NCBI GenBank assembly: GCA_031285845.1
Contig: JAITVK010000019.1
Location: 1-64,000 of the forward strand
Source of the DNA: Propionibacteriaceae bacterium
GTDB lineage: Bacteria > Actinomycetota > Actinomycetes > Propionibacteriales > Propionibacteriaceae
Length of the DNA: 64,000 nucleotides
Reading direction: 5' to 3'
The notes under the pieces were generated by a model that did not search any database, was not told the origin of the DNA, and was given only the letters and a program-made list of their open reading frames with translations. Position numbers and translations under genes: made by a program. Below are positions 17,310 through 26,380 of the stretch, one piece after another. Within the stretch, counting starts at the first letter, position 1. Every line of letters begins with the position of its first letter.

Positions 17310-19169
17310 GCCGTTCTTTTCGCGGGCTCGAGCTCGGCCTCGCAGACTGGCCGACAACTCGGTCTTGCGGATGCGGATGTCGGTCGGCGTCACTTCCAGG
17401 CACTCGTCCTCCCGGCAGAACTCCAAGGCCGCCTCCAACGACATGGTTCGTGGCGGAACAAGGCGTTCCAGTTCTTCGCCGGTCGAGGAGCGCACGTTGG
17501 TGAGCTTCTTCTCCTTCGTCGGATTGACATCCATGTCTTCGGGACGGGGATTCTCACCCACGATCATGCCTTCGTAGACTTCCATGCCCGGAGCGATGAA
17601 CAGGATCCCGCGCTCTTGCAGGTTGAACAAGGCGTACGACGTGACCGTTCCAAGGCGGTCGGCCACCAAAGACCCCGTCGAGCGCAGTCGCATCTGACCG
17701 GCCCACGGCTCGTACCCTTCGAAGACATGGTTCATGATCCCGGTTCCGCGAGTCTCAGTCAGGAACTCGGTCCTGAAACCGATCAGGCCGCGCGCAGGAA
17801 CGACGTACTCGATGCGCACCCAGCCGGTGCCGTGGTTCACCATCTGCTCCAAGCGGCCCTTGCGCAAGCCGAGCAGTTGAGTCACCACGCCCAGATGCTC
17901 TTCGGGCACGTCGACGGTCAGCCGCTCGGTCGGTTCATGCAGCTTGCCGTTGATCATCTGGGTCACGACCTGGGGCTTGCCGACCGTCAACTCGAACGAC
18001 TCGCGACGCATGATCTCGACCAGGATGGCCAACTGTAACTCGCCGCGGCCTTGGATCTCCCAAGTGTCGGGGCGAGCGGTCGGCAAGACACGGATCGAGA
18101 CGTTGCCGATGAGCTCCTGATCCAAACGATTCTTCACCAAGCGGGCCGTCAGATTCTTGCCCGAACGTCCCGCCAATGGTGAGGTGTTGATGCCAACGGT
18201 CACCGAGATGGACGGCTCGTCGACGTGGATCAGGGGCAGCGGTCGCGGATCATCCGGATCCGACAGCGTTTCGCCGATCGTGATCTGGGGGATGCCAGCG
18301 ATGGCGACGATGTCGCCGGGGCCGGCCGACTCGGCTGGGACTCGATCCAGCGCCTCGGTGCGCAGCAACTCGGTCAGCTTGACGTTGGTCACCGAGCCAT
18401 CGCGCTGACACCAGGCCACCGTCTCACCTTTGCGCAGCGTGCCGTTGACGATGCGGCACAATGCTAGACGTCCGAGGTACGGGGAGGCGTCGAGGTTGGC
18501 GACATGGGCCTGCAGCGGGAAACCTTCGACGTACGACGGGCCGGGGATGGTGGTGAACAGGGTTTCGAACAGCGGTGTCAGATCGGGGGAGTCGGGCATC
18601 TGCCCATCGGCGGGGGCGTTCAAACTGGCACGTCCGGCTTTGGCTGAACAGTAGACGACCGGGAAATCGAGCACGTCGGCCTGATCGTCATCGATCAGAT
18701 CCATGAACAGAGCGTAGGTCTCATCGAGGACTTCAGCCATGCGCGCGTCGGGACGGTCGACCTTGTTGATGACCACCACGATCGGCAGGCGCTTGGCCAA
18801 AGCTTTGCGCAGGACGAAACGGGTCTGAGGCAGGGGGCCTTCCGAGGCGTCGACCAGCAGCAGCACCCCGTCGACCATTTCCAGACCGCGCTCGACTTCG
18901 CCGCCGAAATCGGCGTGGCCAGGAGTGTCGATGATGTTGATCGTGATCGGATTGCCTTGGGCATCCCGGTGGGCGATCGAGGTGTTCTTCGCCAGAATCG
19001 TGATGCCCTTCTCACGTTCCAGATCCATCGAATCCATCACCCGGGTCTCGACGTCCTGATTGGCTCGGAAAGCCCCGGACTGCCACAGCATGGCATCGAC
19101 CAAGGTGGTCTTGCCATGGTCGACGTGGGCGATGATGGCGACGTTTCGCAAATCTGGACGAATGGGCAT
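17307..19169 (-). CDS. typA: translational GTPase TypA/BipA
   Basis: A 620-residue GTPase of the EF-G-like family that binds the ribosome and supports 50S assembly and stress or cold growth. Motifs: G1 AHVDHGKTT near residue 15, switch I with DSMDLEREKGITI, G3 DTPGHADF and G4 NKVDRPDA. The BipA-specific C-terminal region contains RGLIGFRTEFLTETRGTG and GMEVYEGMIVGENPR with the lysine-rich stretch NPTKEKKLTN. The length is normal. The start codon is preceded only by a weak GAAAGCGAG. It sits alone between the amino-acid permease and the EamA gene. Confidence 0.96.
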   Translation of the reverse strand: MPIRPDLRNVAIIAHVDHGKTTLVDAMLWQSGAFRANQDVETRVMDSMDLEREKGITILAKNTSIAHRDAQGNPITINIIDTPGHADFGGEVERGLEMVDGVLLLVDASEGPLPQTRFVLRKALAKRLPIVVVINKVDRPDARMAEVLDETYALFMDLIDDDQADVLDFPVVYCSAKAGRASLNAPADGQMPDSPDLTPLFETLFTTIPGPSYVEGFPLQAHVANLDASPYLGRLALCRIVNGTLRKGETVAWCQRDGSVTNVKLTELLRTEALDRVPAESAGPGDIVAIAGIPQITIGETLSDPDDPRPLPLIHVDEPSISVTVGINTSPLAGRSGKNLTARLVKNRLDQELIGNVSIRVLPTARPDTWEIQGRGELQLAILVEIMRRESFELTVGKPQVVTQMINGKLHEPTERLTVDVPEEHLGVVTQLLGLRKGRLEQMVNHGTGWVRIEYVVPARGLIGFRTEFLTETRGTGIMNHVFEGYEPWAGQMRLRSTGSLVADRLGTVTSYALFNLQERGILFIAPGMEVYEGMIVGENPRPEDMDVNPTKEKKLTNVRSSTGEELERLVPPRTMSLEAALEFCREDECLEVTPTDIRIRKTELSASLRGRARAREKNG

Positions 19170-19258
19170 GGGCTCGCTTTCATGGCCGGGATAGGACCGG
19201 ACGACGGTGAATGGACCACTTGACGGCCCAACCCGTTGATTTTACTCGCTCGCCTCAA

Positions 19259-19302
19259 CAGTCGATAACCCAGTCCATGGCGGCGGGCTGGGTGATCGAC
19301 TG
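19259..19302. terminator. 15-bp hairpin between the permease and typA
   Basis: CAGTCGATAACCCAG (19259-19273) and CTGGGTGATCGACTG (19288-19302) form a 15-bp inverted repeat with one mismatch and a 14-nt loop. No T-tract follows on either strand. It most likely ends the permease transcript coming from the minus strand. Confidence 0.5.
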
Positions 19303-19358
19303 AGCGGTTCGTCGTGATCGTGCGACCCTATGAGGCGTACGACCATGACGCTGGTGAA

Positions 19359-20936
19359 TTACCGGTTCTGTGGCGGTGTGAGGACCCCGGCGTCCATCTG
19401 CTTCACGACATCGTCGTGAAGGGTCTTGCCGGTCTGCAGACGGGCGTGTCCATGAGAGTAGAGGAAGTAGACCGCGAAGCCGATGAGCAGCCAGACCAGG
19501 AAGCGCATCCACGTCTCCACGGCCAGGTTGAGCATCAGGTAGAAGCAGATCAGGGCCGACAGGATCGGGATCACCGGCATGAAGGGAACATGGAATGGAC
19601 GAGGCAGGTCGGGGCGCCTCTTGCGCAACACGATCACCGCGATGGAGACCATCAAGAAGGCCGACAGTGTTCCGATGTTGACCATCTCTTCCAGCATGCC
19701 CACAGGAGTGAACCCGGCCACGATCAGGCAGACGACCGTGACGATGATGCCGATGACCCACGGAGTGCGGAACCGAGGATGGACTTTGGCCAGGCCCATC
19801 GGGAACAGGCCGTCGCGGCTCATGGCGAAGATCAGACGAGTCGATCCGATGAGCATGGTCAGTACCACTGTGGTCAACCCGAGCACAGCTCCGGCTGAGA
19901 TGACGATCGCCATCCAGGGTTGGCCGACCAGCGCGAAAGCGTTGGCCAGGGCGGCGGACTGCGGGATGTCCGGGGTGGGGAGCATGCCGGTGATGACCAG
20001 AGCGACCGCGCAGTAGAGCACGGTGCAGATGACCAGGGAGGCGATGATGCCCACCGGAAGATCCCGCTTCGGGTTGCGCGCCTCTTCAGCGGTGGTGGCG
20101 ACGACATCGAAGCCGATGTAGGCGAAGAACACCAGCGCGGCTCCGGCGAAGATGCCTGATCCGCCGTAGACCATGGGTTGACTGCCCGACAACCATTGCA
20201 GCAAGGGCTGGGTCAACCCACCCGGTTGGTCGATGCCTGCTTCGGCGGCGGTGACAGCCGGGCGGATGAAGGGAGACCAGTTGTCTTTGTTGATGAAGGC
20301 GATCCCGGCGATGATGACGAACAAGACGATGGCGATTTTCAACACCACCAAGACGAGGTTGACTCGCATCGACTCCTTGATGCCGATGATCATCAAGACG
20401 CCGAGCACGCCGATGAGGATGATCGCCATCAGGTCCACGTTGAACCCTGGACTGTTGCCGTTGCCGCCGTACGCGATGACGTCGGGGATGACGTGACTGC
20501 CTTCGGCTTGGCCGGTGATTTGGTCGAGGAAGGTTCCGACGTACGCGCTCCAGCCTTGTGCGACCACCGACACGGCCAAGAACATCTCCAAGATGAGGTC
20601 CCAGCCGATGATCCAGGCGAAGATCTCACCCAGGGCGGCGTACGAGAAAGTGTAGGCCGAGCCGGAGACGGGAACTGTCGAGGCGAACTCGGCGTAGCAC
20701 ATCGCCGCCAGGGCGCAGCAGACCGCGGCGACCATGAACGAGATGATCACGGCTGGTCCAGCGGTGTTGTGCGCCGCGCGTCCGGTGAGGGTGAAGATAC
20801 CCGCGCCGACGATCACGCCGATGCCGAACACGGTCAGGTCGAGGGCGGACAGGGTCCGCTTCAACTGGTATTCCGGCTCGTCGGTGTCAGCCAGGGACTG
20901 TTCGATGGATTTGGTGCGTAGCAAATTGAGTGACAT
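19359..20936 (-). CDS. APC-family amino acid permease
   Basis: A 525-residue, 12-to-14-helix transporter of the amino acid-polyamine-organocation superfamily. It resembles cationic amino acid transporters of the CAT/YfnA type. Signature parts are ALDLTVFGIGVIVGAGIFTL (the glycine-rich unwound helix 1), GPAVIISFMVAAVCCALAAM, and FAYIGFDVVATTAEEARNP in helix 6, which binds the amino acid carboxyl group. The substrate is probably a basic or branched amino acid, by family. Codon 6 of the open frame (20936) is the better start, because GGAGGAG lies just before it. The gene is monocistronic. Confidence 0.88.
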   Translation of the reverse strand: MSLNLLRTKSIEQSLADTDEPEYQLKRTLSALDLTVFGIGVIVGAGIFTLTGRAAHNTAGPAVIISFMVAAVCCALAAMCYAEFASTVPVSGSAYTFSYAALGEIFAWIIGWDLILEMFLAVSVVAQGWSAYVGTFLDQITGQAEGSHVIPDVIAYGGNGNSPGFNVDLMAIILIGVLGVLMIIGIKESMRVNLVLVVLKIAIVLFVIIAGIAFINKDNWSPFIRPAVTAAEAGIDQPGGLTQPLLQWLSGSQPMVYGGSGIFAGAALVFFAYIGFDVVATTAEEARNPKRDLPVGIIASLVICTVLYCAVALVITGMLPTPDIPQSAALANAFALVGQPWMAIVISAGAVLGLTTVVLTMLIGSTRLIFAMSRDGLFPMGLAKVHPRFRTPWVIGIIVTVVCLIVAGFTPVGMLEEMVNIGTLSAFLMVSIAVIVLRKRRPDLPRPFHVPFMPVIPILSALICFYLMLNLAVETWMRFLVWLLIGFAVYFLYSHGHARLQTGKTLHDDVVKQMDAGVLTPPQNR

Positions 20937-21115
20937 CAGTGACTCCTCCACACAGGTTTTGATATGGCCGCGTTGTCCGTTGCGGCGTCTTAGAAACTAC
21001 CGCTGTCCGATCAGCGGCATAATTCAGCCCAATATGTGGACGCCCTGCGAGGCGCTGAAACTCTCATTGCGCGCTGACGTGGCGGCGCCGTCCGGTCAGT
21101 GTGGCGGCGTTCGGG

Positions 21116-22030
21116 TCAGTCCCGGTCTGGTCGCGCCGTCAGCGTCAGCAAGGTCGCCTCGGGCGGGCAGCAGAAACGGTACGGCGCGTATGGCGAGGTT
21201 CCCAAGCCGGCGGACACGTGCAGGGCAGTCTCCATCTCGCCAACACGGTGTCGACTCAAACCCTTGGCCGCGCTGGCCGGTAGATCGCAATTGGTGGTCA
21301 GGGCGCGACCGCCCGGCAGACAGACCTGTCCGCCATGGGTGTGACCGCACAAGATCAGACCAGCGCCGTCAAGCGTCATCTGATCCAACACCGCACGGTA
21401 CGGCGAATGGGTCACCCCCATCAGAAGGTCCACCTCAGGACTGATCGGCCCGGCCACAACGGGGTAGTCATCCAACTCGGCGTGATGATCGCCACAACCG
21501 CGTACCTCGATCGTTGTGCCTTCGAGCCGGAATTGGAGGCGTCGCTGCTCCGCGTCGGCCCAGCCCAGCCCTTCCAAGGTCAACGCCAGCGCCGCGGTGG
21601 GCAGATTCGCCTGGACATGGGTCGGATGACTGGGATGGAAGTACTTCACAGGATTGATCGGGCGCGCACTGTGGTAATCGTTCGAGCCGAAGACGAAAAC
21701 ACCAGGAACCCCGGCCAGTGGCGACAAGGCGTGGGCCAAGTCGTGCAGAGCGGCGGCCTCGGCGACGTTGTCCCCAGTGTTGACCACGAAGTGCGGTTCC
21801 AGATCGGCCAAGGCTCGTACCCAGGCGATCTTGCGGGTCTGCGAACCCAGCAGGTGCAGATCCGACAGATGAAGCACTCGAACCGACTCCGCTTTCGGCG
21901 GAAGGACTGCGACGGTGACCCGGCGCAAGTGGAAGGCGTTGAGCTCGATCGTCGTGGCGTAGGTCAGACAGGCGGCGCTGATCGCGCCGATGCCGCCCAA
22001 TCCAGCCGCCAAGGCGGTGGTGATCTTCAT
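21116..22030 (-). CDS. membrane-anchored metallophosphoesterase
   Basis: A 304-residue calcineurin-like phosphoesterase with an N-terminal hydrophobic anchor (residues 5-27). Metal-binding motifs are HLSDLHLLG (DxH), NTGDNVAE (GD), FGSNDYHS (in place of GNHD, so the first His is replaced by Ser-Asn-Asp), and LCGHTHGGQVCLPG. This matches the YkuE/Rv3683-like group of actinobacterial proteins, where related genes neighbour cell-wall enzymes. The start at 22030 is fixed by GAGGAAG. It follows the L,D-transpeptidase gene by 16 bp on the same strand, so co-transcription is likely. The substrate is unknown. Confidence 0.85.
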   Translation of the reverse strand: MKITTALAAGLGGIGAISAACLTYATTIELNAFHLRRVTVAVLPPKAESVRVLHLSDLHLLGSQTRKIAWVRALADLEPHFVVNTGDNVAEAAALHDLAHALSPLAGVPGVFVFGSNDYHSARPINPVKYFHPSHPTHVQANLPTAALALTLEGLGWADAEQRRLQFRLEGTTIEVRGCGDHHAELDDYPVVAGPISPEVDLLMGVTHSPYRAVLDQMTLDGAGLILCGHTHGGQVCLPGGRALTTNCDLPASAAKGLSRHRVGEMETALHVSAGLGTSPYAPYRFCCPPEATLLTLTARPDRD

Positions 22031-22046
22031 GAAGAACTTCCTCGCG

Positions 22047-23654
22047 TCAGTTGTGAATGGCGACGGCGTCACCGATCGATAGCCAGTCGAACACCGCTTT
22101 GGCGTCAGCCTCACGCAGATTCAGACAGCCATGGGACACTGGGGTGCCGAAATCATTGTGCCAGTACGCGGTGTGGAAACCGTAATCCTGATAGAACCAT
22201 GTCGCCCACGCCACATTGTCGTAGTCGTAGCATTCGTCTTCGACGCAACCGCTGAGGCTTTGCGAGGTGACTTTGGCGTACACGTCCCAGGTTCCAGTCG
22301 GCGTGGGATGACTGGGAGCGCCGGACGACATCGTGAAGGTGCTGGACGGGTTCGACCCTGCCATCAGAGTGACCGTCTGGTTGGTCAGATTGACATCAGC
22401 CCAGTGACTCGACTCGGAGCCGGCTGGTGGCGCCGGATGCTCGGATCGGGCCTGCTCGGTCTGGAAAGGAATCGTCGTGAACGACAGTTCGACACTGGTC
22501 GCGCCGCCATCGGTCAGCCCGGTGGCGATCGACGTCGCCAAAGCGTCGGTGGCTGTCAAGGACCGCCCGGGGACGCCCTGCTGAGTGGTGGAGACCACCG
22601 CTCCGGTGTCGTCGGTCAGGTCCTTCTGAGCCACCGGGGCCTGGTCGAGCGCCGGGGCGATCACGTCCCGGATTAGCCGATGGGCGTTCGACGCGTCGAA
22701 AGTCGGGGTCAAGGCTCCGTCGGCGCTGGGCGAGAAACTCGTGATCGACGCGATGTCGGCCGCTGTGAGCGTGTACATCGTCTCACCCTGCCAGGTCAGT
22801 GTGACGGGGGTGGCCAGGCGCTCATTGGCCCACTGTTGTGTGGTCGCCGCTTGCGCGTCCTGGACCTTGGCCTGCTCCGTGTGGGGAGTCCACGTGACGG
22901 CGACCTTGCCGTGATGGGCGGACACCGTGTCCACCAGAGTCTGGATATCCTCGTCGCTGATCGTCGTGCCGGTCTTCGCGGGCACGACCGTGAACTCGGT
23001 CGCCGTCGCGTCGAAAGACAGATCGGCGTTGACCGGAGCGGAAAAGACGTCAGGAAAGTTCTCGCTGGCCCAAGATTGGGCACGACTCTTGTCGATCGTC
23101 AGTGTCAGAGGGATGGCTGCGGCGTGGTCGCGATAGATCCACATCCGCTGATCAGACAGGTTGGTGACGCTGGCCAGAGTCGAGGCCGCGTCGACCGCGA
23201 TGCCCAGCTGCGAGGCGTTGGCGGTCTTCGTGGTTTGGCCGATGGTCACCTCGACCGCGATGTCGGCTTGATCCTTGACGATCACCGACTGGACCTGCGC
23301 CCTGGACATCCCGCCGACGTCCGTGCCGGCCAACGTGAAGCCGGGCAGAGCCTTGCCCGAATAGGCGGCGTCCATCGCCAGCCCCAACGTCACCCCCAAG
23401 ACGGCCCAACAGGCCACGACCACCGCGATCAGCGCGGCAGCCGTACGAAGGGTGTCGTCTCGCCGAATCGCGGCACGACGCGGGTTGAGGCCCGCCGGGC
23501 GCGACGGGCTCTGGTCGCGGGTCTCCGCCGAGCGGCGAGGTCGTCCGATGGCGTCCGTGGCCGAAGCAAGGCTGCGCTGCGGGCGAAGCGCGTCGCCGCC
23601 TCCGGGGCCTTTCCTCCGGTTGCCTACGACACTCGGGAACAGCGATCCAGACAG
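22047..23654 (-). CDS. L,D-transpeptidase with peptidoglycan-binding domains (predicted CUG start)
   Basis: A cell-wall enzyme that forms 3-3 cross-links or attaches substrates to peptidoglycan. The C-terminal YkuD domain (last 130 residues) has WATWFYQDYGFHTAYWHNDFG and the catalytic VSHGCLNLREAD with its cysteine. Ahead of it lie two repeats resembling the putative peptidoglycan-binding (PG_binding_4/VanW-associated) type. A membrane helix (ALIAVVVACWAVLGVTLGLA) precedes them. ATG/GTG-based calling gives a GTG at 23423, in the middle of that helix. The open frame upstream has no ATG, GTG or TTG, but CTG at 23654 follows a perfect AAGGAGG by five bases and a TAGTAT -10. That start yields 535 residues with a basic 75-residue cytoplasmic tail and an intact helix. 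Confidence 0.8.
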   Translation of the reverse strand: MSGSLFPSVVGNRRKGPGGGDALRPQRSLASATDAIGRPRRSAETRDQSPSRPAGLNPRRAAIRRDDTLRTAAALIAVVVACWAVLGVTLGLAMDAAYSGKALPGFTLAGTDVGGMSRAQVQSVIVKDQADIAVEVTIGQTTKTANASQLGIAVDAASTLASVTNLSDQRMWIYRDHAAAIPLTLTIDKSRAQSWASENFPDVFSAPVNADLSFDATATEFTVVPAKTGTTISDEDIQTLVDTVSAHHGKVAVTWTPHTEQAKVQDAQAATTQQWANERLATPVTLTWQGETMYTLTAADIASITSFSPSADGALTPTFDASNAHRLIRDVIAPALDQAPVAQKDLTDDTGAVVSTTQQGVPGRSLTATDALATSIATGLTDGGATSVELSFTTIPFQTEQARSEHPAPPAGSESSHWADVNLTNQTVTLMAGSNPSSTFTMSSGAPSHPTPTGTWDVYAKVTSQSLSGCVEDECYDYDNVAWATWFYQDYGFHTAYWHNDFGTPVSHGCLNLREADAKAVFDWLSIGDAVAIHN

Positions 23655-23693
23655 GAGGGCCTCCTTCGTGTCGGAGCGAGTACGATACCAGCA

Positions 23694-23699
23694 ATACTA
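23694..23699 (-). promoter_or_regulatory. -10 element TAGTAT for the L,D-transpeptidase gene
   Basis: TAGTAT on the minus strand lies 39 nt before the proposed CTG start, with AAGGAGG (23660-23666) between them. This gives a normal short leader. Confidence 0.45.
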
Positions 23700-23855
23700 G
23701 AGGCTTGAGCTCTCCAGAGCACGACCCGCAGTTCATATGTGTCGACGATTCTACCTTGGGTCGCACCAATCCGGCCCGATTGTGGCCGCGCCGCCGTCTC
23801 GGGCGTCGTTTCGGGTCGCCTGGCTGGTCCGCGCGCGGCCGCGAGGTCGTGCCAC

Positions 23856-23861
23856 TACAGT
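23856..23861 (+). promoter_or_regulatory. -10 element TACAGT of a leaderless promoter
   Basis: TACAGT ends 6 nt before the ATG at 23868. No ribosome binding site is present. Confidence 0.55.
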
Positions 23862-23867
23862 GGTGTC

Positions 23868-24041
23868 ATGACGAGTTGGGAGTACGCCACTGTTCCGTTG
23901 CTGATCCACACGACCAAGCAGATCCTGGACAGTTGGGGCAAAGACGGGTGGGAGCTGGTCACTGTGCTGGTCGGCGAAGGTGGCAGCAATCCCATCGCCT
24001 ATTTCAAGCGACCGCGCGGCGCTGATGACAAAACCGAGTGA
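23868..24041 (+). CDS. DUF4177-like small protein
   Basis: A 57-residue soluble protein, MTSWEYATVPLLIHTTKQ at the start, then WGKDGWELVTVLVG. The pattern W-E-Y ... LN-x-x-G-x-D-GWELV is the DUF4177 signature, a small beta-alpha-beta fold of unknown role. It starts at the ATG downstream of TACAGT rather than at the earlier in-frame ATG (23739), because the promoter and family N-terminus agree. It overlaps the start of nth by 17 bp, which suggests that the two are co-transcribed. I know of no function. Confidence 0.75.
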   Translation: MTSWEYATVPLLIHTTKQILDSWGKDGWELVTVLVGEGGSNPIAYFKRPRGADDKTE

Positions 24042-24819
24042 CGGTGTGACGCCGACGATAGCTCCGAGCGATCACTCGGCGCCGATGGCGACCCCGAGTG
24101 ACGGTGTGGGGGTCGATCCTGGCGACACGGCTGGTGGTGAGCCGGAAAGCTTGAACGCGGTCACCGTGGTGAAGATCTTACGACGGACCTATCCCGAGGC
24201 GAAGTGTGAACTGGATTTCACCACGGTTTTCCAGTTGCTGATCGCGACGATTCTGTCTGCCCAGTCGACCGATCGTCGAGTCAACCAAGTCACCCCGGTG
24301 TTGTTCGCTCAGTACCCCGATCCGGCGGCGCTCGCAGCGGCTGATGTGCTCGACATCGAGCGAATCATTCACTCCACGGGGTTCTTTCGGGTCAAAGCCC
24401 AGTCGATCATCACCGCCTCGCAGATGATCATGACCGATTTCTCCGGCCAGGTTCCACGCACGCTGGACCGGCTGACGCGGCTGCCGAGCGTGGGTCGGAA
24501 GACAGCCAATGTGGTGCTGAGCGATGGGTTTGGCGTTCCCGCCGTGACGACTGACACTCACGTCATCCGCTTGGCGCATCGGCTGGGATGGTCCTCGGCG
24601 AAAGAACCTGCCGCGGTGGAACACGACCTGTGTCAGCTGTTGCCGAGAAGGTGGTGGATCACGATGGACCATGTGGTCATCTGGCATGGGCGGCGGTGTT
24701 GTCACGCGATCCGGCCCGCCTGCGGAGTGTGCCCGGTGGCACAGCATTGCCCGTCGTACGGCGCAGGGCCGACTGAGCCTGAGGTCGCCGCGCGGCTGCT
24801 GCGCGGCCCGAGAGCGTAG
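24025..24819 (+). CDS. nth: endonuclease III
   Basis: A 264-residue base-excision repair glycosylase/AP lyase that removes oxidised pyrimidines. The helix-hairpin-helix is LPSVGRKTANVVLSDGFG with the catalytic lysine (GRKTA), and TDTHVIRLAHRLG holds the catalytic aspartate. The [4Fe-4S] cluster cysteines follow the C-x6-C-x2-C-x5-C pattern in CHAIRPACGVCPVAQHC. An N-terminal extension of about 45 residues is low in complexity and contains the repeated APSDHSAPMATPSDG type sequence, so the true start is uncertain between 23980, 24025 and 24085. I prefer 24025, which overlaps the preceding gene. In other actinobacteria nth also lies near the tad locus. Confidence 0.92.
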   Translation: MTKPSDGVTPTIAPSDHSAPMATPSDGVGVDPGDTAGGEPESLNAVTVVKILRRTYPEAKCELDFTTVFQLLIATILSAQSTDRRVNQVTPVLFAQYPDPAALAAADVLDIERIIHSTGFFRVKAQSIITASQMIMTDFSGQVPRTLDRLTRLPSVGRKTANVVLSDGFGVPAVTTDTHVIRLAHRLGWSSAKEPAAVEHDLCQLLPRRWWITMDHVVIWHGRRCCHAIRPACGVCPVAQHCPSYGAGPTEPEVAARLLRGPRA

Positions 24820-24849
24820 GGGTGAGGCTGGTGAGGTTCTGCGGTGCGC

Positions 24850-25320
24850 TCAGTTCGGGTTGGCCGTATGGTGACGTGTCGTGGCGGCCTCGACCCGCTG
24901 CTTGCCGTCTTCGACCCCGGTCTTGATTGCGGCGATGGCTTGAGCGACCGTGTCGGGGGTCTTGGTCGGACCGGACAGGTGTGAGAACGACTTCTTACCC
25001 ACCAGGGCGAAGATGACCGCGATGATGATCAAGGCCACCATCGCGCAGGCCGCTCCCAGAAAGGCACAGGCCCACCCGCTGAGCGGGGTGGTGGCGGCGA
25101 AGAGCCAGGCGAAACCGGCCGCGATCGTGAACCACGCGATGATGGTCGCCGAGATGATGAAGTAGCCCGCCGCCGCGAACATTCCGGTTCCGATGCCGAT
25201 CCGTTTGACGGTCGGTCTCATCTCCGCCTTGGCGAGGGCGATCTCATCGGCGACGATGCTGCGCACGTCAGCGGTGATGCTGGTGACAAGATCGGCGATC
25301 TTTGGGGAACTGGACGGCAT
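24850..25320 (-). CDS. phage-holin-superfamily (DUF1469-type) membrane protein
   Basis: A 156-residue protein with two adjacent helices (FAAAGYFIISATIIAWFTIA and WACAFLGAACAMVALIIIAV). In front is an amphipathic N-terminal segment of the form LVTSITADVRSIVADEIALAKAEM. That layout is characteristic of the Phage_holin_3_6/DUF1469 group, which is chromosomal and widespread in actinobacteria and not evidence for a prophage. The C-terminal tail is charged and cytoplasmic. The role is unknown; roles in envelope stress have been suggested for relatives. AAGGAGGAAG precedes the ATG. Confidence 0.75.
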   Translation of the reverse strand: MPSSSPKIADLVTSITADVRSIVADEIALAKAEMRPTVKRIGIGTGMFAAAGYFIISATIIAWFTIAAGFAWLFAATTPLSGWACAFLGAACAMVALIIIAVIFALVGKKSFSHLSGPTKTPDTVAQAIAAIKTGVEDGKQRVEAATTRHHTANPN

Positions 25321-25478
25321 GCTTCCTCCTTGACGTTCCCAGATTACCAGCGTGACAGGCGTCTGTTTGATGCCATCGCCAATTTCCTCGTCGCGTGACA
25401 GGGCTTTTCAGTGGCGACCAGATCCGGGTGTGTGCTCGGGGCAACGGCTAGGGCCTAGGTCTGCCGGTGCGGTCCAGG

Positions 25479-26228
25479 TCACAAAGAGATGGATAGCCCC
25501 TCGTCGCCGCGGCGTAGCGCTTCGATCAGTTTCGTACGATCCACGCCGGCTCGCCAGCACCGAATACAGTACGGCAACATCAGCGGATCGGGCGTACGGG
25601 CGTACTCGTCGTACAACTGACCGATCGCATCCATGAGCGCGGCGCGATCCTCGGGACTCAGTTCGGCGCTGCCAGTGGCGTTGGCGGCTGAGGCCTGCAG
25701 TTGCTCGCGCGTGCATGGCACCCACAGCCGAAACGAGGTGCTCTCGACGTTCGGAAAGCAGGAGGACGCCTCCAGCGCGGCGACCGACTCGACCTCGCGA
25801 TCACCGGTCATCGCTTCCGGCAAGGTTGCCTGGACCAGCCGCTTCAGTCGTTTCACCCACGGCACCGAATCGTCACGAGTGACATAGGCCAAACCGAGAC
25901 TCCCGTCGGCTTTGAGCACGCGTGCCCATTCGGTCAGCGCCTTATCACCGGAAAAACTGTGGAAGTTCTGGATCGACAGCACGATCGAGAAGCATTCCGG
26001 GTCGAATGGGAGCGCCTGCCCGTCGGCGGCGACGACATGCACGCCGAAATAGTGGTTTCGAAGCGACTTCAGTCGCCCGACATCGGGGTCGACCACGGTC
26101 ACCGAGTGTCCGGTGCGCGTCAAGCGCGGGGCATAGTTGTCCGCCGCACCCATCAAAAGGATCGACGTTCGCTCCTGCCCTGCGAGCCAGCGGAGGGCCT
26201 CGGCAGGAATCATCGTTACGGACGTCAT
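25479..26228 (-). CDS. class I SAM-dependent methyltransferase
   Basis: A 249-residue protein with a Rossmann-type SAM-binding fold. Motif I is degenerate: TSILLMGAADNYAPRLTRTG replaces the usual E/DxGxGxG. Acidic loop II is VTVVDPDVGRLKSL, and FSIVLSIQNFHSF corresponds to motif post-II. This layout matches the Methyltransf_11 group. The substrate is unknown. The frame opens at 26264, but TACAGT six bases before the ATG at 26228 supports a leaderless start there. It is divergent from the tad locus, and the 152-bp divergent region holds two DnaA boxes. Confidence 0.75.
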   Translation of the reverse strand: MTSVTMIPAEALRWLAGQERTSILLMGAADNYAPRLTRTGHSVTVVDPDVGRLKSLRNHYFGVHVVAADGQALPFDPECFSIVLSIQNFHSFSGDKALTEWARVLKADGSLGLAYVTRDDSVPWVKRLKRLVQATLPEAMTGDREVESVAALEASSCFPNVESTSFRLWVPCTREQLQASAANATGSAELSPEDRAALMDAIGQLYDEYARTPDPLMLPYCIRCWRAGVDRTKLIEALRRGDEGLSISL

Positions 26229-26234
26229 GCCTGA

Positions 26235-26240
26235 ACTGTA
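26235..26240 (-). promoter_or_regulatory. -10 element TACAGT of a leaderless promoter
   Basis: TACAGT ends 6 nt before the methyltransferase ATG at 26228. There is no ribosome binding site. Confidence 0.55.
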
Positions 26241-26288
26241 CAGAAAAAACCACATGAACACCATGGCCCCACACGGCGTCGTCTGCCA

Positions 26289-26329
26289 TTATCCACAGAT
26301 TCGATGACGTCCGGGTGTAGTTATCCACA
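26289..26329. promoter_or_regulatory. pair of perfect DnaA boxes between the methyltransferase gene and the tad locus
   Basis: TTATCCACA occurs at 26289-26297 and again at 26321-26329, in the same orientation and 32 bp apart, which is about three helical turns. This is the consensus DnaA box. A third perfect copy lies at 30723-30731. They sit in a divergent promoter region, so regulation of transcription by DnaA or titration of DnaA is plausible. Confidence 0.6.
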
Positions 26330-26380
26330 AGGGTGAGATTCTGTGACACTTCCGCTGACCTGCACGCCATGGTCTGAGGT

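Noticed and set aside
24850-25320. Prophage remnant suggested by the holin-like protein
   Set aside because: No integrase, lysin or structural phage gene lies nearby, and this holin-superfamily group is ordinary chromosomal content in actinobacteria.
26281-26380. Possible replication origin because of paired DnaA boxes
   Set aside because: Only two boxes are present, with no AT-rich unwinding region and no dnaA, dnaN, gyrB or rpmH nearby. A regulatory role is more plausible.
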